Assembly: GCA_045637645.1 (NCBI GenBank)
Contig: JAZTZV010000056.1
Coordinates: forward strand, 1-10,887
Length of the DNA stretch: 10,887 nucleotides
Reading direction: 5' to 3'
Source of the DNA: RGIG1959 sp045637645
Lineage (GTDB): Bacteria; Bacillota; Clostridia; Oscillospirales; Acutalibacteraceae
In this document: positions 1 through 6,114 of the stretch, piece after piece
How positions within the stretch are numbered: the first letter of the stretch is position 1
How the letters are laid out: every line of letters begins with the position of its first letter
Translations under genes and position numbers: made by a program
Notes under the pieces: generated by a model
Database searches by the model: none
What the model saw: only the letters and a program-made list of their open reading frames with translations
Told to the model about the DNA's origin: nothing

Positions 1-214
1 GGATCTCCACCTCGATATGGGTGCAATAGCCCGCAAGCGCTTCGTCGATGGAGTTATCGAGGATTTCGTACACCAAGTGGTGCAAGCCTTTTTCGCCCGT
101 CGAGCCGATATACATACCGGGGCGTTTGCGAACCGCTTCGAGTCCTTCGAGAACTTGAATTTGGCTTTCGTCATACGCCTGTTCGGCCACGTTGCTGATT
201 TGTTCGGTGCTCAT
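1..214 (-). CDS. gyrB: DNA gyrase subunit B, N-terminal part (cut by window edge)
   Basis: Only the first 71 codons are present; the gene continues beyond base 1. GyrB is the ATPase subunit of DNA gyrase, which introduces negative supercoils in the cytoplasm. The visible part is the start of the GHKL ATPase domain: YDESQIQVLEGLEAVRKRPG (residues 14-33), MYIGSTGEKGLHHLVYE, then DNSIDEAL. By family knowledge, Glu50 in VYEILDN matches the catalytic glutamate and Asn54 the Mg-ATP-binding asparagine. The ATG at 212-214 is preceded by a strong AAAGGAG about 8 nt upstream. In Bacillus and Clostridia gyrB follows recF and remB; here a DUF559 element separates it from remB. I found no convincing promoter in the 50 bp upstream. 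Confidence 0.97.
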   Translation of the reverse strand, partial: MSTEQISNVAEQAYDESQIQVLEGLEAVRKRPGMYIGSTGEKGLHHLVYEILDNSIDEALAGYCTHIEVEI

Positions 215-264
215 AAGGTTTTCTCCTTTACATGTTGCGTGTGTTTATCATTATCTATACGAAT

Positions 265-663
265 TTACACCTCATCCACCGCCGTTCGGCGGTCCCCCTT
301 CCCCTCAAGGGGAAGGCTTTTCTGATGGTTCAGAATATCTTCACAAACTTCTCGAAATCTTGTGTTGATATCCCGATTGGAATATCGCAAAATCGTGAAT
401 CCTTGTTTTTTAAAATATGCATCACGAATTTGATCGTTTTGCCTTCCTTTATCTTCATAATGCTGTGTACCATCGATTTCAATAATAATCTTGGCACAAG
501 CAATATAAAAATCAACGATGTATTTTCCGATTACTTTTTGACGATGAACCGTGTAAGGTAATAATTTTAAAAAATCATACCATAAATGTCGTTCTTCTTT
601 CGTCATTTTCTTTCGCAGACTTCTGGCATTTGGTGATAATCTTTTGTTATGTATATCATTCAT
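265..663 (-). CDS. DUF559 (Vsr-like, PD-(D/E)XK-type) endonuclease-domain protein
   Basis: A 132-residue protein with the hallmarks of the DUF559 family, relatives of the Vsr very-short-patch repair endonuclease: an N-terminal LSPNARSLRKKMTKEERHLW (9-28), then RQKVIGKYIVDFY (41-53), the likely active-site strand IIIEIDGTQHYED (59-71), and ILRYSNRDI (91-99) near the end. Asp51, Glu62, Asp64 and His68 are candidate metal or catalytic residues by family analogy. I chose the ATG at 663 because GGGAG lies 11-13 nt upstream and the homologous region starts there. A longer reading to 825 would run across the right repeat and into remB. The last 17 residues, SLPLEGKGDRRTAVDEV, are encoded by the left palindromic repeat, and the stop spans its outer edge. 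Low G+C suggests transfer. Substrate is unknown; repair, self-mobilisation or defence are all possible. Confidence 0.85.
   Translation of the reverse strand: MNDIHNKRLSPNARSLRKKMTKEERHLWYDFLKLLPYTVHRQKVIGKYIVDFYIACAKIIIEIDGTQHYEDKGRQNDQIRDAYFKKQGFTILRYSNRDINTRFREVCEDILNHQKSLPLEGKGDRRTAVDEV
267..317. repeat. Palindromic repeat copy A (left end of the DUF559 element)
   Basis: Layout from the outside in: ACACCTCATCC (267-277), hairpin ACCGCC-GTTC-GGCGGT (278-293), then the 8-bp stem CCTTCCCC (297-304), loop TCAA, and GGGGAAGG (309-316). It is inverted relative to copy B. It is translated in frame as the C-terminal tail of the DUF559 protein. Confidence 0.85.
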
Positions 664-682
664 GATTTGCACTCTCCCGGAA

Positions 683-734
683 GCCTTCCCCTTTGAGGGG
701 AAGGTGTCGAGCGTCAGCGAGACGGATGAGGTGT
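683..734. repeat. Palindromic repeat copy B (right end of the DUF559 element)
   Basis: Stem CCTTCCCC (684-691), loop TTTGA, GGGGAAGG (697-704); then a second hairpin, GTCGAGC (706-712), loop GTCA, GCGAGAC (717-723), which pairs except for a central tandem G-A/A-G; then GGATGAGGTGT (724-734). The outer 21 bp are also the 3' end of remB. Confidence 0.85.
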
Positions 735-995
735 TGTATTTCGAAACTGCGACCACCGTTTCCGTAATGTCGCGGCGGCGACCTGACTCAAATACACGGT
801 CTCTTCCCCGTGTTCGTCCACGCACACGACGTACGATTTAAAAATGTCATCGGTGATGCTGACGATGCGTCCTTGCTTTTCGCGCGTATTGAGAAAATCG
901 CGGGTCGCGCGCGAAAGCGTCGTGTTGTCGGAATCGAAAATCCCGATCACGGTGTCGGCTCTCACGACTGTTTCCTGTCCGAGATGCAGATACAT
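714..995 (-). CDS. remB: RemB-like DUF370 regulator, C-terminus rewritten by a repeat
   Basis: 93 residues, starting MYLHLGQETVVRADTVIGIF, matching Bacillus RemB/YaaB (DUF370), a small DNA-binding regulator of extracellular-matrix genes encoded next to recF. The conserved end VYLSQVAAATLRKRW (67-81) corresponds to the Bacillus YYSPLSSSTLKKR segment. The final residues TTPHPSR are encoded by the end of palindromic repeat B, which also supplies the TGA stop. Bacillus RemB is about 81 residues, so the core looks complete and only the tail is foreign. The ATG at 993-995 lies 4 nt after recF, with AGGAGA inside the recF 3' end, so the two are probably co-transcribed. Whether matrix regulation is the role in this organism is unknown. 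Confidence 0.88.
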   Translation of the reverse strand: MYLHLGQETVVRADTVIGIFDSDNTTLSRATRDFLNTREKQGRIVSITDDIFKSYVVCVDEHGEETVYLSQVAAATLRKRWSQFRNTTPHPSR

Positions 996-999
996 CCGC

Positions 1000-2076
1000 T
1001 CACGTCTCCTCTATCTTACCGTTTTGTACGTGGAAAATCGTGCCGTTTTCCAATCCGCTGACCGCGGACGGATCGCAACACGTAATAAATACTTGAAAGC
1101 CGTCGATGCGATTTAATATGTATTCTTGCCGCGAGCGGTCAAGCTCACTCATCACATCGTCGAGTAAAATCACGGGTTTTTCGCCGTAGCCTTTGGCGAG
1201 CAACGTCGCTTCCGCCAGCTTGAGCGCCAGCACCGCCGAGCGTTGTTGTCCTTGCGAGCCGAACAGGCGCGCGGACGTGCCGTTGATGTCGATCGTCAGA
1301 TCGTCGCGATGCGGGCCGACGGTGGTGAAGCCTGTTTTTAAATCCACTTGTCGTGCGCGTTGCAACGCGGCAAGTAACACATCCGCCTGCGCTTGCTCTT
1401 CGTACGCCAGTTTCATCGGCTCGCGCCCTTTGGCGAGTTCATCATAAATGTCGCACGCGATCGGGCGAAGCGCTTCAATATACTCCGCGCGGAAGCGTCG
1501 CACCTGCGCGCCGCTTTGCGCGAGTCGTTCGTCAAACGTGTCGAACAGCACGGCATCGTACGCGAGTTCGCCGCTTTTGACGGATTTAATCAATTTGTTG
1601 CGTTGTGCGAGCACGCGCGTGTAGTCGGCCAGCACCTTCATATACATCGGGCGGAGCTGACAGCAAGCCGCGTCCAAAAACCGACGTCTGCCCTCGGGCC
1701 CGTCTTTGATGAGCGACAGGTGGTCGGGCGAAAAAATCACCGCACAAAAATGTCCCGTCAAGCGGTTGGCGGCGGGTTGCGGAATGCCGTTCAAGGTGGC
1801 TTTGCGCCGCGACTCGATGTCAATTTTTGCGGTTTGCTCTCTCCCCTGCGACACGAAGTTTGCCGCCACGCACGCGTTGTCGTGACCGAACATCACAAGG
1901 TCGGCATCTTTGGTGCCGCGAAAGCTTTTGCCGCCCGTCAGCAACCAAATCGCTTCGAGCAAATTGGTTTTGCCGTGCGCGTTGTCGCCGTACAGCACGT
2001 TCATGCCGTCACAGGGTTCGATCGCCACATGCTCCAAATTGCGAAACGCCGTTGCTTGGATGGAAATCAGCTTCAT
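1000..2076 (-). CDS. recF: DNA replication and repair protein RecF
   Basis: 358 residues, the normal length for RecF, an SMC-like ATPase that helps load RecA at single-strand gaps with RecO and RecR. Visible motifs: N-terminal MKLISIQATAFRNLEHVAIE, Walker A GDNAHGKT (30-37), GGKSFRG soon after, the ABC signature GSQGQQRS (273-280), and Walker B ILLDDVMSELD (303-313) with the FITCCD switch region following. Its ATG overlaps the yaaA stop by one base (TAATG on the minus strand), suggesting translational coupling. It is followed 4 nt later by remB. Codon use and composition match the neighbouring housekeeping genes. Confidence 0.97.
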   Translation of the reverse strand: MKLISIQATAFRNLEHVAIEPCDGMNVLYGDNAHGKTNLLEAIWLLTGGKSFRGTKDADLVMFGHDNACVAANFVSQGREQTAKIDIESRRKATLNGIPQPAANRLTGHFCAVIFSPDHLSLIKDGPEGRRRFLDAACCQLRPMYMKVLADYTRVLAQRNKLIKSVKSGELAYDAVLFDTFDERLAQSGAQVRRFRAEYIEALRPIACDIYDELAKGREPMKLAYEEQAQADVLLAALQRARQVDLKTGFTTVGPHRDDLTIDINGTSARLFGSQGQQRSAVLALKLAEATLLAKGYGEKPVILLDDVMSELDRSRQEYILNRIDGFQVFITCCDPSAVSGLENGTIFHVQNGKIEET

Positions 2077-2294
2077 TACGCGTCCTCGACTTCGATCACC
2101 TTGCCGTCGAAACCGACTTGATCGCCGACGCGCACTTTTTTGCCGCGCATCAGGCAGGTTTCGCCGTTAAAGGTGACCTCGCCGCCGTGAATGACGGCTT
2201 TGGCTTCGCCGCCGGTCATCACAAGACCTGCCAGCTTCAATAACGCATCCATGCGGATAAATTCCGTGTGGATCGTAACTTTAATTGTGTTCAT
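2076..2294 (-). CDS. yaaA: YaaA-type S4 RNA-binding domain protein
   Basis: 72 residues forming essentially one S4 domain: FIRMDALLKLAGLVMTGGEA, VTFNGE, RGKKVRVGDQVGF. In Bacillus the small S4 gene yaaA lies between dnaN and recF, as here, and has been implicated in ribosome assembly. I prefer the ATG at 2294, with AAAGG 5 nt upstream, over an in-frame GTG at 2321 that would add MKSEEVKVK; those nine codons fall in a 7-bp repeat tract and are not domain sequence. The stop overlaps the recF start. Confidence 0.9.
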   Translation of the reverse strand: MNTIKVTIHTEFIRMDALLKLAGLVMTGGEAKAVIHGGEVTFNGETCLMRGKKVRVGDQVGFDGKVIEVEDA

Positions 2295-2335
2295 TTTTAC
2301 CTTTACCTCTTCACTCTTCACTTTTCGCTTTTCAC
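2294..2335 (-). repeat. Six contiguous degenerate heptads filling the dnaN-yaaA junction
   Basis: Read on the minus strand the tract is GTGAAAA, GCGAAAA, GTGAAGA, GTGAAGA, GGTAAAG, GTAAAAA, a consensus near GTGAARA. The dnaN stop lies in the first unit and the yaaA ATG begins at the last base of the final unit. The purine-rich units also provide the yaaA ribosome-binding site. Confidence 0.7.
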
Positions 2336-3450
2336 TGTCCTTTATTGCCGCCGGGCATTCTCACAGGCAGCACCAAGAACAGGAAGTTGTCGCCTTCGGG
2401 CGGCAAAATCTTCATCGGCGACAGAGAGCCGTTGAGTTCGATGCGCACTTCGTCGGTTTCGGTATTCTTAAGGGCTTCGAGCAAAAATTGATTGTTGAAG
2501 CTCATGGTTTCTTCTTTACCCTCGATGTTCGCGCTCATGATATCGCTCGCGCTGCCCATCGGTGTCGAACAGCTGATGCGAATGCGACCGCCCGCAAATT
2601 CGCAAATCAGCGGCGATTTCACGCGGTCGTTGATAACGATGGACGCGCGGTTGACCGATTGGATCAATTCGCGGGTATTCACGCGGATCGTGGTGTTGAT
2701 TTGTTGCGGGATCGCCTTGCGATACGGCAAAAATTCGCCGTCGAGCAAGCGCGAGATCATCACATAACCGCCAACCTCGATGAGCACGTGGCGTTTGCCG
2801 ACCACGATGGACGTCGGGGCTTCTTCGTCGTCGAGCAATTTGAGCAATTCGCTGAGCGTTTTTCGCGGAATGACGAATTGGAGGTTATCCTCGCTTTGGA
2901 TCGGTTCACTTCGAATCGCCAAACGCGCGCCGTCAAGGCTGATCAAATTGAGCATCTTGTTGTGGATCTCGAACAGCGTGCCTTTGTGCACGGGGCGACT
3001 CGAATCGGTTTGCGACACGGCGAAGATCGTTTGACGAATCATGCTTTTGAGCGTCGCACGAGGCATCACAAAACCGACACCGTCGGGAACGGTGGGGATT
3101 TCGGGATATTCGGCGGCGGAGATGCCCATGATCTCATATTCCGCCATGCCGCTCTTGATCTTGACGTTCATTTTCTCGTCGGTGACAAGCGACACGGTTT
3201 CACCCGGCAGGTTGCGCATGATATCGCCGAACAGCTTCACAGACAACACGATATCGCCGATTTCACGCACTTGCGCTTCGATCGACGTGGTGATGCCCAG
3301 TTCCATGTCATAACCCGCCATATACAGCGACGAGCCGCTTGCACGAAGCAAAATGCCTTCCAAAGCAGGCAGGGTGGATTTACCCGAGACCGCGTGGCTG
3401 ACGGTGCTGACCGCGTCTTGCAAAGCGGTGGTATTACAAAGAATGTTCAT
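2332..3450 (-). CDS. dnaN: DNA polymerase III beta subunit (sliding clamp)
   Basis: 372 residues, typical for the beta clamp, a ring-forming dimer that tethers the replicative polymerase to DNA. It starts MNILCNTTALQDAVSTVSHA; recognisable family segments are LPALEGILL, the middle-domain motif VSQTDSSRPVHKG, RISCSTPMGSA, and the C-terminal FLFLVLPVRMPGG, near the hydrophobic partner-binding pocket. Three clamp folds of about 120 residues fit the length. The ATG at 3450 has AAGGAGA about 10 nt upstream. It follows dnaA in the same direction after a 314-bp gap that may hold part of the origin. No terminator separates it from dnaA. Confidence 0.97.
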   Translation of the reverse strand: MNILCNTTALQDAVSTVSHAVSGKSTLPALEGILLRASGSSLYMAGYDMELGITTSIEAQVREIGDIVLSVKLFGDIMRNLPGETVSLVTDEKMNVKIKSGMAEYEIMGISAAEYPEIPTVPDGVGFVMPRATLKSMIRQTIFAVSQTDSSRPVHKGTLFEIHNKMLNLISLDGARLAIRSEPIQSEDNLQFVIPRKTLSELLKLLDDEEAPTSIVVGKRHVLIEVGGYVMISRLLDGEFLPYRKAIPQQINTTIRVNTRELIQSVNRASIVINDRVKSPLICEFAGGRIRISCSTPMGSASDIMSANIEGKEETMSFNNQFLLEALKNTETDEVRIELNGSLSPMKILPPEGDNFLFLVLPVRMPGGNKGQ

Positions 3451-3764
3451 AACGTATTCGTCTCCTTTTTCGAGTCAAATTTTTCCTCACAACAGATGTG
3501 TTCAAATCATCCCCAAACACGTGCGCCGCACAACCATCTATCCTTACTTTTTCATCGTAATAATAAGGGCGGTGAATTTGTGCAAAAGCGGTCAAAACCC
3601 AGTCGGCAAGCGGATTTGCGCGTTGCAAAACTTGTGTGGGTGAAACGGGGAAATGTGGAAGTTTGTAAAGGGGTTCACGCGCTCTCCACATCGGGTGGAA
3701 AGGGTGTGAGTGGAAAGTGTAAAAGGAAGTGGAAAAGGACAAGTTTCCACAATGTTTTCACACG
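3451..3764. other. dnaA-dnaN intergenic region, candidate origin segment with degenerate DnaA boxes
   Basis: This 314-bp gap contains no gene. Near the dnaA end it carries GTGGAAA at 3695, 3710 and 3729 and the inverse TTTCCAC at 3744, plus GTTTTCACA and TTATCCATG at the dnaA stop. Each is about 7/9 of TTATNCACA. The best single match is TTTTGCACA on the minus strand (3579-3587, 8/9). Read on the minus strand, that box is followed by a GC block (CCGCCC) and then TTATTATTA (3558-3566), an order resembling the Bacillus box, GC cluster and DnaA-trio layout. Origin function is inferred from gene context and these motifs; I could not compute skew. Confidence 0.5.
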
Positions 3765-5147
3765 TTATCCATGTGTATATGTGAATTCGGTTTCACTCAG
3801 GTTTTTGACGATGTCGTTGACCAGATTTTTGAAAGACGGGTCTTTGAGCATCATATCGTCCACCACACGAAGCGAGTGCATGACGGTGGTGTGGTCGTAG
3901 CCGCCGAATTCTTTGCCGATCTCTTTGAGGTTGAGCGACGTGATTTGGCGGGTGACGTACATCGCGACTTGACGCGCGCGGGCAATCGGTTGATTGCGGG
4001 ATTTGGAGCAGATATTCTCCGTCGACACGTTGAACGTGCGCGACACCTCGTTGAGGATCAAGTCAATCGTCACGGGAGTGGGGGTCGCGATCGCGCGCAG
4101 ATCGGAGATCGCGTTTTGCGCGGTGGCAAGAGTGGGGGATTTGCCGCCGATCATGTATTGCGCATGGATCGTTTTGACAACGCCTTCAAGCTGACGCACG
4201 TTGGTTTTCAAATGCGACGCAATGTATTCACATACATCGTCGGACATATGCATACGAAGCAGATACGCTTTATGCTTGATGATCGCGACGCGGGTTTCGA
4301 AATCGGGCGGTTGGATGTCCGACGTCAGGCCCATTTCAAAACGCGAGCGCAAACGGTCGGACAGCGTTTCGATTTCGCGAGGGGGTCGGTCGGACGTCAG
4401 CACGATTTGTTTGCCTGCGCTGTGCAGATATTCGAACGTGTGGAAGAAGTTTTCCTGCACGCCTTGCTTGTTGGCAAGAAACTGAATATCGTCGACGAGC
4501 AACACATCGGCGCTGCGATAGGATTCTTGGAATTGGGGAATCGTTTGCTCGCGGACGGATTTGATGAATTCGTTGGTCATTTCCTCGCACTTGGTGTAGA
4601 TGATGTTGGCGCGGGGATTGTTTTCGCGAATGCGCGCGCAAATGGCGTACAGCAAGTGGGTTTTACCGAGACCCGAGCCTCCGTAGATAAAAAGAGGGTT
4701 GTATTTGCCGGCAGGGTGGGTGGCAACGGCGAGCGACGCGGCGTGCGCGAAATGGTTCGAGTTGCCGACGATGAAGTTTTCGAAGGTGTAGTCACCGGTC
4801 TCCACGTTACGATGGAAGAAGAAGTTGGAACCGAACGAATCGTCGGTGCGGGGGGTGGGTTCGATGACGGGTTTGCGCTCGGTGCTGACGATGTTCAGCG
4901 ACACTTCAAAACCGAGGACGTGCGAAAACGACTCGCGTAATTTTTCACCGAATTGCTGTTCGATGATATTTTTGCGGAAATCGGTGTCCACTTCGAGGTG
5001 AACGATGCCGTTTTCGATGGATTTGAGCGACAAACAGCCGATCCACATGTCGATGGCGGTTTCGCTGAAATGATATGTATCTTGCAGGTATTGGACGGTG
5101 TAAATCCAGACCTGATAGATGGAATTCATAGGTTCGGACGGACTCAT
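3765..5147 (-). CDS. dnaA: Chromosomal replication initiator DnaA
   Basis: 460 residues. DnaA binds origin boxes and, with ATP, oligomerises and melts DNA. Domain I is residues 7-85 (MNSIYQVW start); a short linker follows; AAA+ domain III has Walker A GGSGLGKT (156-163), Walker B LLVDD (216-220), sensor 1 LTSDRPP (250-256), the arginine-finger segment LSDRLRSRF (262-270) and sensor 2 around Arg318. Domain IV (about 360-430) has SRNQPIARARQVAMY and the signature EFGGYDHTTV (413-422), where Tyr417 replaces the usual arginine of GGRDHTT. I chose ATG at 5147, 13 nt after AAGGAG. The in-frame ATG at 5186 lies upstream of that site, and 5129 is an alternative that would trim six residues. A promoter lies about 60 bp upstream. 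Autoregulation by DnaA is likely by family analogy. Confidence 0.97.
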   Translation of the reverse strand: MSPSEPMNSIYQVWIYTVQYLQDTYHFSETAIDMWIGCLSLKSIENGIVHLEVDTDFRKNIIEQQFGEKLRESFSHVLGFEVSLNIVSTERKPVIEPTPRTDDSFGSNFFFHRNVETGDYTFENFIVGNSNHFAHAASLAVATHPAGKYNPLFIYGGSGLGKTHLLYAICARIRENNPRANIIYTKCEEMTNEFIKSVREQTIPQFQESYRSADVLLVDDIQFLANKQGVQENFFHTFEYLHSAGKQIVLTSDRPPREIETLSDRLRSRFEMGLTSDIQPPDFETRVAIIKHKAYLLRMHMSDDVCEYIASHLKTNVRQLEGVVKTIHAQYMIGGKSPTLATAQNAISDLRAIATPTPVTIDLILNEVSRTFNVSTENICSKSRNQPIARARQVAMYVTRQITSLNLKEIGKEFGGYDHTTVMHSLRVVDDMMLKDPSFKNLVNDIVKNLSETEFTYTHG

Positions 5148-5206
5148 ATAGAATAACACTCTCCTTGAAAAATCAGTAAGGTACACACTACCTCACTATA
5201 GGATAC

Positions 5207-5235
5207 AGTATATCATAAATAGTAATATAATTCAA
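5207..5235 (-). promoter_or_regulatory. Sigma-A-type promoter of dnaA
   Basis: On the minus strand, TTGAAT (5235-5230) and TATACT (5212-5207) are separated by exactly 17 bp of AT-rich sequence. Transcription would start near 5200, giving a leader of about 50 nt that contains AAGGAG (5166-5161). Confidence 0.75.
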
Positions 5236-5402
5236 CCTTAAATTATATATAAAAGAAAAGTTTTTCACGTTGCGGCGAAAAAAGTGGAAAACGTTACAAC
5301 AAAAAAAAGAAACAATTTTGTCACGACCACAAAATATAGTGGGGAAAAGGTAAAATTAACACAAAAATTAAAAATTTTATGTAAAGAAAAGTACTTTTGG
5401 TG

Positions 5403-5432
5403 TTGACTTTTGTGCGACATATAGTTTATAAT
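5403..5432 (+). promoter_or_regulatory. Sigma-A-type promoter of rpmH
   Basis: TTGACT (5403-5408) and TATAAT (5427-5432) with an 18-bp spacer. This is a near-consensus promoter, as expected for a ribosomal protein gene. The start would be near 5439, leaving a leader of about 97 nt. Confidence 0.82.
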
Positions 5433-5455
5433 GTATCCTCGCAAGGTTATGTCTT

Positions 5456-5487
5456 TGTTTGATGCGTTGTACCCGCGCATCTGAACA
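5456..5487 (+). promoter_or_regulatory. Hairpin in the rpmH mRNA leader
   Basis: GATGCG (5461-5466) pairs with CGCATC (5476-5481) around a 9-nt loop. The stem extends outward by TGTTT with GAACA past a bulged T, for about 11 pairs in all. No known riboswitch or ribosomal-protein leader class is recognised, and no T-run follows. Confidence 0.4.
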
Positions 5488-5535
5488 TACCAAAATTTGA
5501 GCGCACACGCGTTTTTACGAAAGGAGGAGCATAAG

Positions 5536-5670
5536 ATGCTTCGTACATACCAACCGAAAAAGCGCCATCGCAAGATGGAACACGGCTTCCGTAAAAGAAT
5601 GGCCACTGCCAACGGTCGCAAAGTGCTGGCGCGTAGACGTGCAAAGGGAAGAAAGCAACTGACCTACTAA
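5536..5670 (+). CDS. rpmH: 50S ribosomal protein L34
   Basis: A 44-residue, strongly basic protein, MLRTYQPKKRHRKMEHGFRK at the start and RAKGRKQLTY at the end, the standard L34 sequence and length. L34 is a component of the large ribosomal subunit. The start has a strong AAGGAGGAG about 7 nt upstream. It begins the right arm, divergent from dnaA, as in most bacteria. A hairpin with eight Ts follows directly, so much transcription probably ends there, keeping rnpA expression below that of L34. Confidence 0.98.
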   Translation: MLRTYQPKKRHRKMEHGFRKRMATANGRKVLARRRAKGRKQLTY

Positions 5671-5675
5671 AAATG

Positions 5676-5699
5676 GCCACCTTCGTGTGGCTTTTTTTT
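5676..5699 (+). terminator. Intrinsic terminator or attenuator after rpmH
   Basis: GCCAC (5676-5680), a 6-nt loop containing TTCG, GTGGC (5687-5691), then eight Ts (5692-5699). The short stem and its position before rnpA suggest partial read-through rather than full termination. Confidence 0.75.
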
Positions 5700-5748
5700 A
5701 TAACGCGAAATTGATTTTGCGTGGTCACACGGGAGGAAAGTCGCCATC

Positions 5749-6099
5749 ATGCCAAAAGACAAGGCAGCCGTTTTAAATCAGAATAAGGATTTTCGCTCGC
5801 TGTATTATCGCGGCCGATCGCAAGTGGGACCGTTTCTCGTTATGTATGTAAGGAGAAACAAGCTCGGTGTCTGTCGAGTGGGTATCACCACAGGCAAGAA
5901 AATCGGAAAAGCGGTACAGCGCAATCGCTGCCGCCGGCTCATTCGTGAGGCTTACCGTTTGGTCAAGCCGTCCATCTGTGGGAGCTGGGATATCGTATTC
6001 GTCGCGCGTGCCCGCACGGCACAAGCCACCATGCAGCAGGTTCAAAAAGACATGACGCAACAAATGAAAGCGTTGTCCCTGCTGAGCCCCGCCAAATAA
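5749..6099 (+). CDS. rnpA: Ribonuclease P protein component
   Basis: 116 residues, the usual size of the protein subunit of RNase P, which helps the RNA subunit cleave tRNA 5' leaders. The RNR signature KIGKAVQRNRCRRLIRE is at 51-67, preceded by the conserved GITTGKK. FRSLYYRGRS (15-24) and a central WDIVFVARA (80-88) are also typical. The ATG at 5749 follows GGGAGG by about 12 nt. yidD begins 15 nt after the stop, in the common rpmH-rnpA-yidD-yidC order. Confidence 0.96.
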   Translation: MPKDKAAVLNQNKDFRSLYYRGRSQVGPFLVMYVRRNKLGVCRVGITTGKKIGKAVQRNRCRRLIREAYRLVKPSICGSWDIVFVARARTAQATMQQVQKDMTQQMKALSLLSPAK

Positions 6100-6114
6100 G
6101 CGGAGGAACCACCA

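Larger units (their letters stand above)
267..734. mobile_element. Candidate endonuclease-carrying palindromic element between remB and gyrB
   Basis: The segment is framed by inverted copies of one repeat. The left end reads ACACCTCATCC (267-277) and the right end GGATGAGGTGT (724-734), an 11/11 inverted match. Just inside each end is a variable hairpin and then an 8-bp stem CCTTCCCC/GGGGAAGG. Between them lies a single AT-rich DUF559 endonuclease gene, visibly poorer in G+C than recF or gyrB. The repeat recurs at 8732-8956 without a gene. I see no clear target-site duplication and no transposase. Calling it mobile rests on the inverted ends, foreign composition and its position inside a conserved gene pair; that is inference. 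Confidence 0.55.
5148..5535. other. dnaA-rpmH divergent intergenic region, AT-rich, probable origin part
   Basis: This 388-bp gene-free stretch separates the two divergent arms. It holds the dnaA promoter, a very AT-rich block (5213-5260 and 5290-5390), origin-type motifs TTTTTCACG (5261-5269) and GTGGAAA (5284-5290), a 12-bp palindrome AAAAGTACTTTT (5387-5398), and the rpmH promoter and leader. No perfect TTATCCACA box is present. Divergence of all genes from here supports a bidirectional origin, as in Bacillus, where box clusters flank dnaA. Confidence 0.6.

Noticed and set aside
215..264. Promoter for gyrB at the element edge (GATAAT on the minus strand)
   Set aside because: The corresponding -35 is TGGATG inside the repeat, a poor match; not enough to call.
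258..745. Target-site duplication around the DUF559 element
   Set aside because: The flanks (GAATTT on the left, TGTATTTCG on the right) share no convincing direct repeat.
664..825. Longer start for the DUF559 protein
   Set aside because: The extra 54 codons read through repeat B and antisense-frame remB; a ribosome-binding site and family homology favour 663.
2191..3900. Long plus-strand open frame (569 codons) opposite dnaN
   Set aside because: It is antisense to a complete dnaN and yaaA; the translation resembles no family and is rich in His, Arg and Phe, as expected of a reversed frame.
3729..4940. Plus-strand open frame (403 codons) opposite dnaA
   Set aside because: A shadow of dnaA, which carries all AAA+ and domain IV motifs on the minus strand.
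5148..5186. Upstream ATG for DnaA
   Set aside because: The apparent AAGGAG site lies after this ATG, inside the extra codons, and DnaA domain I begins later.
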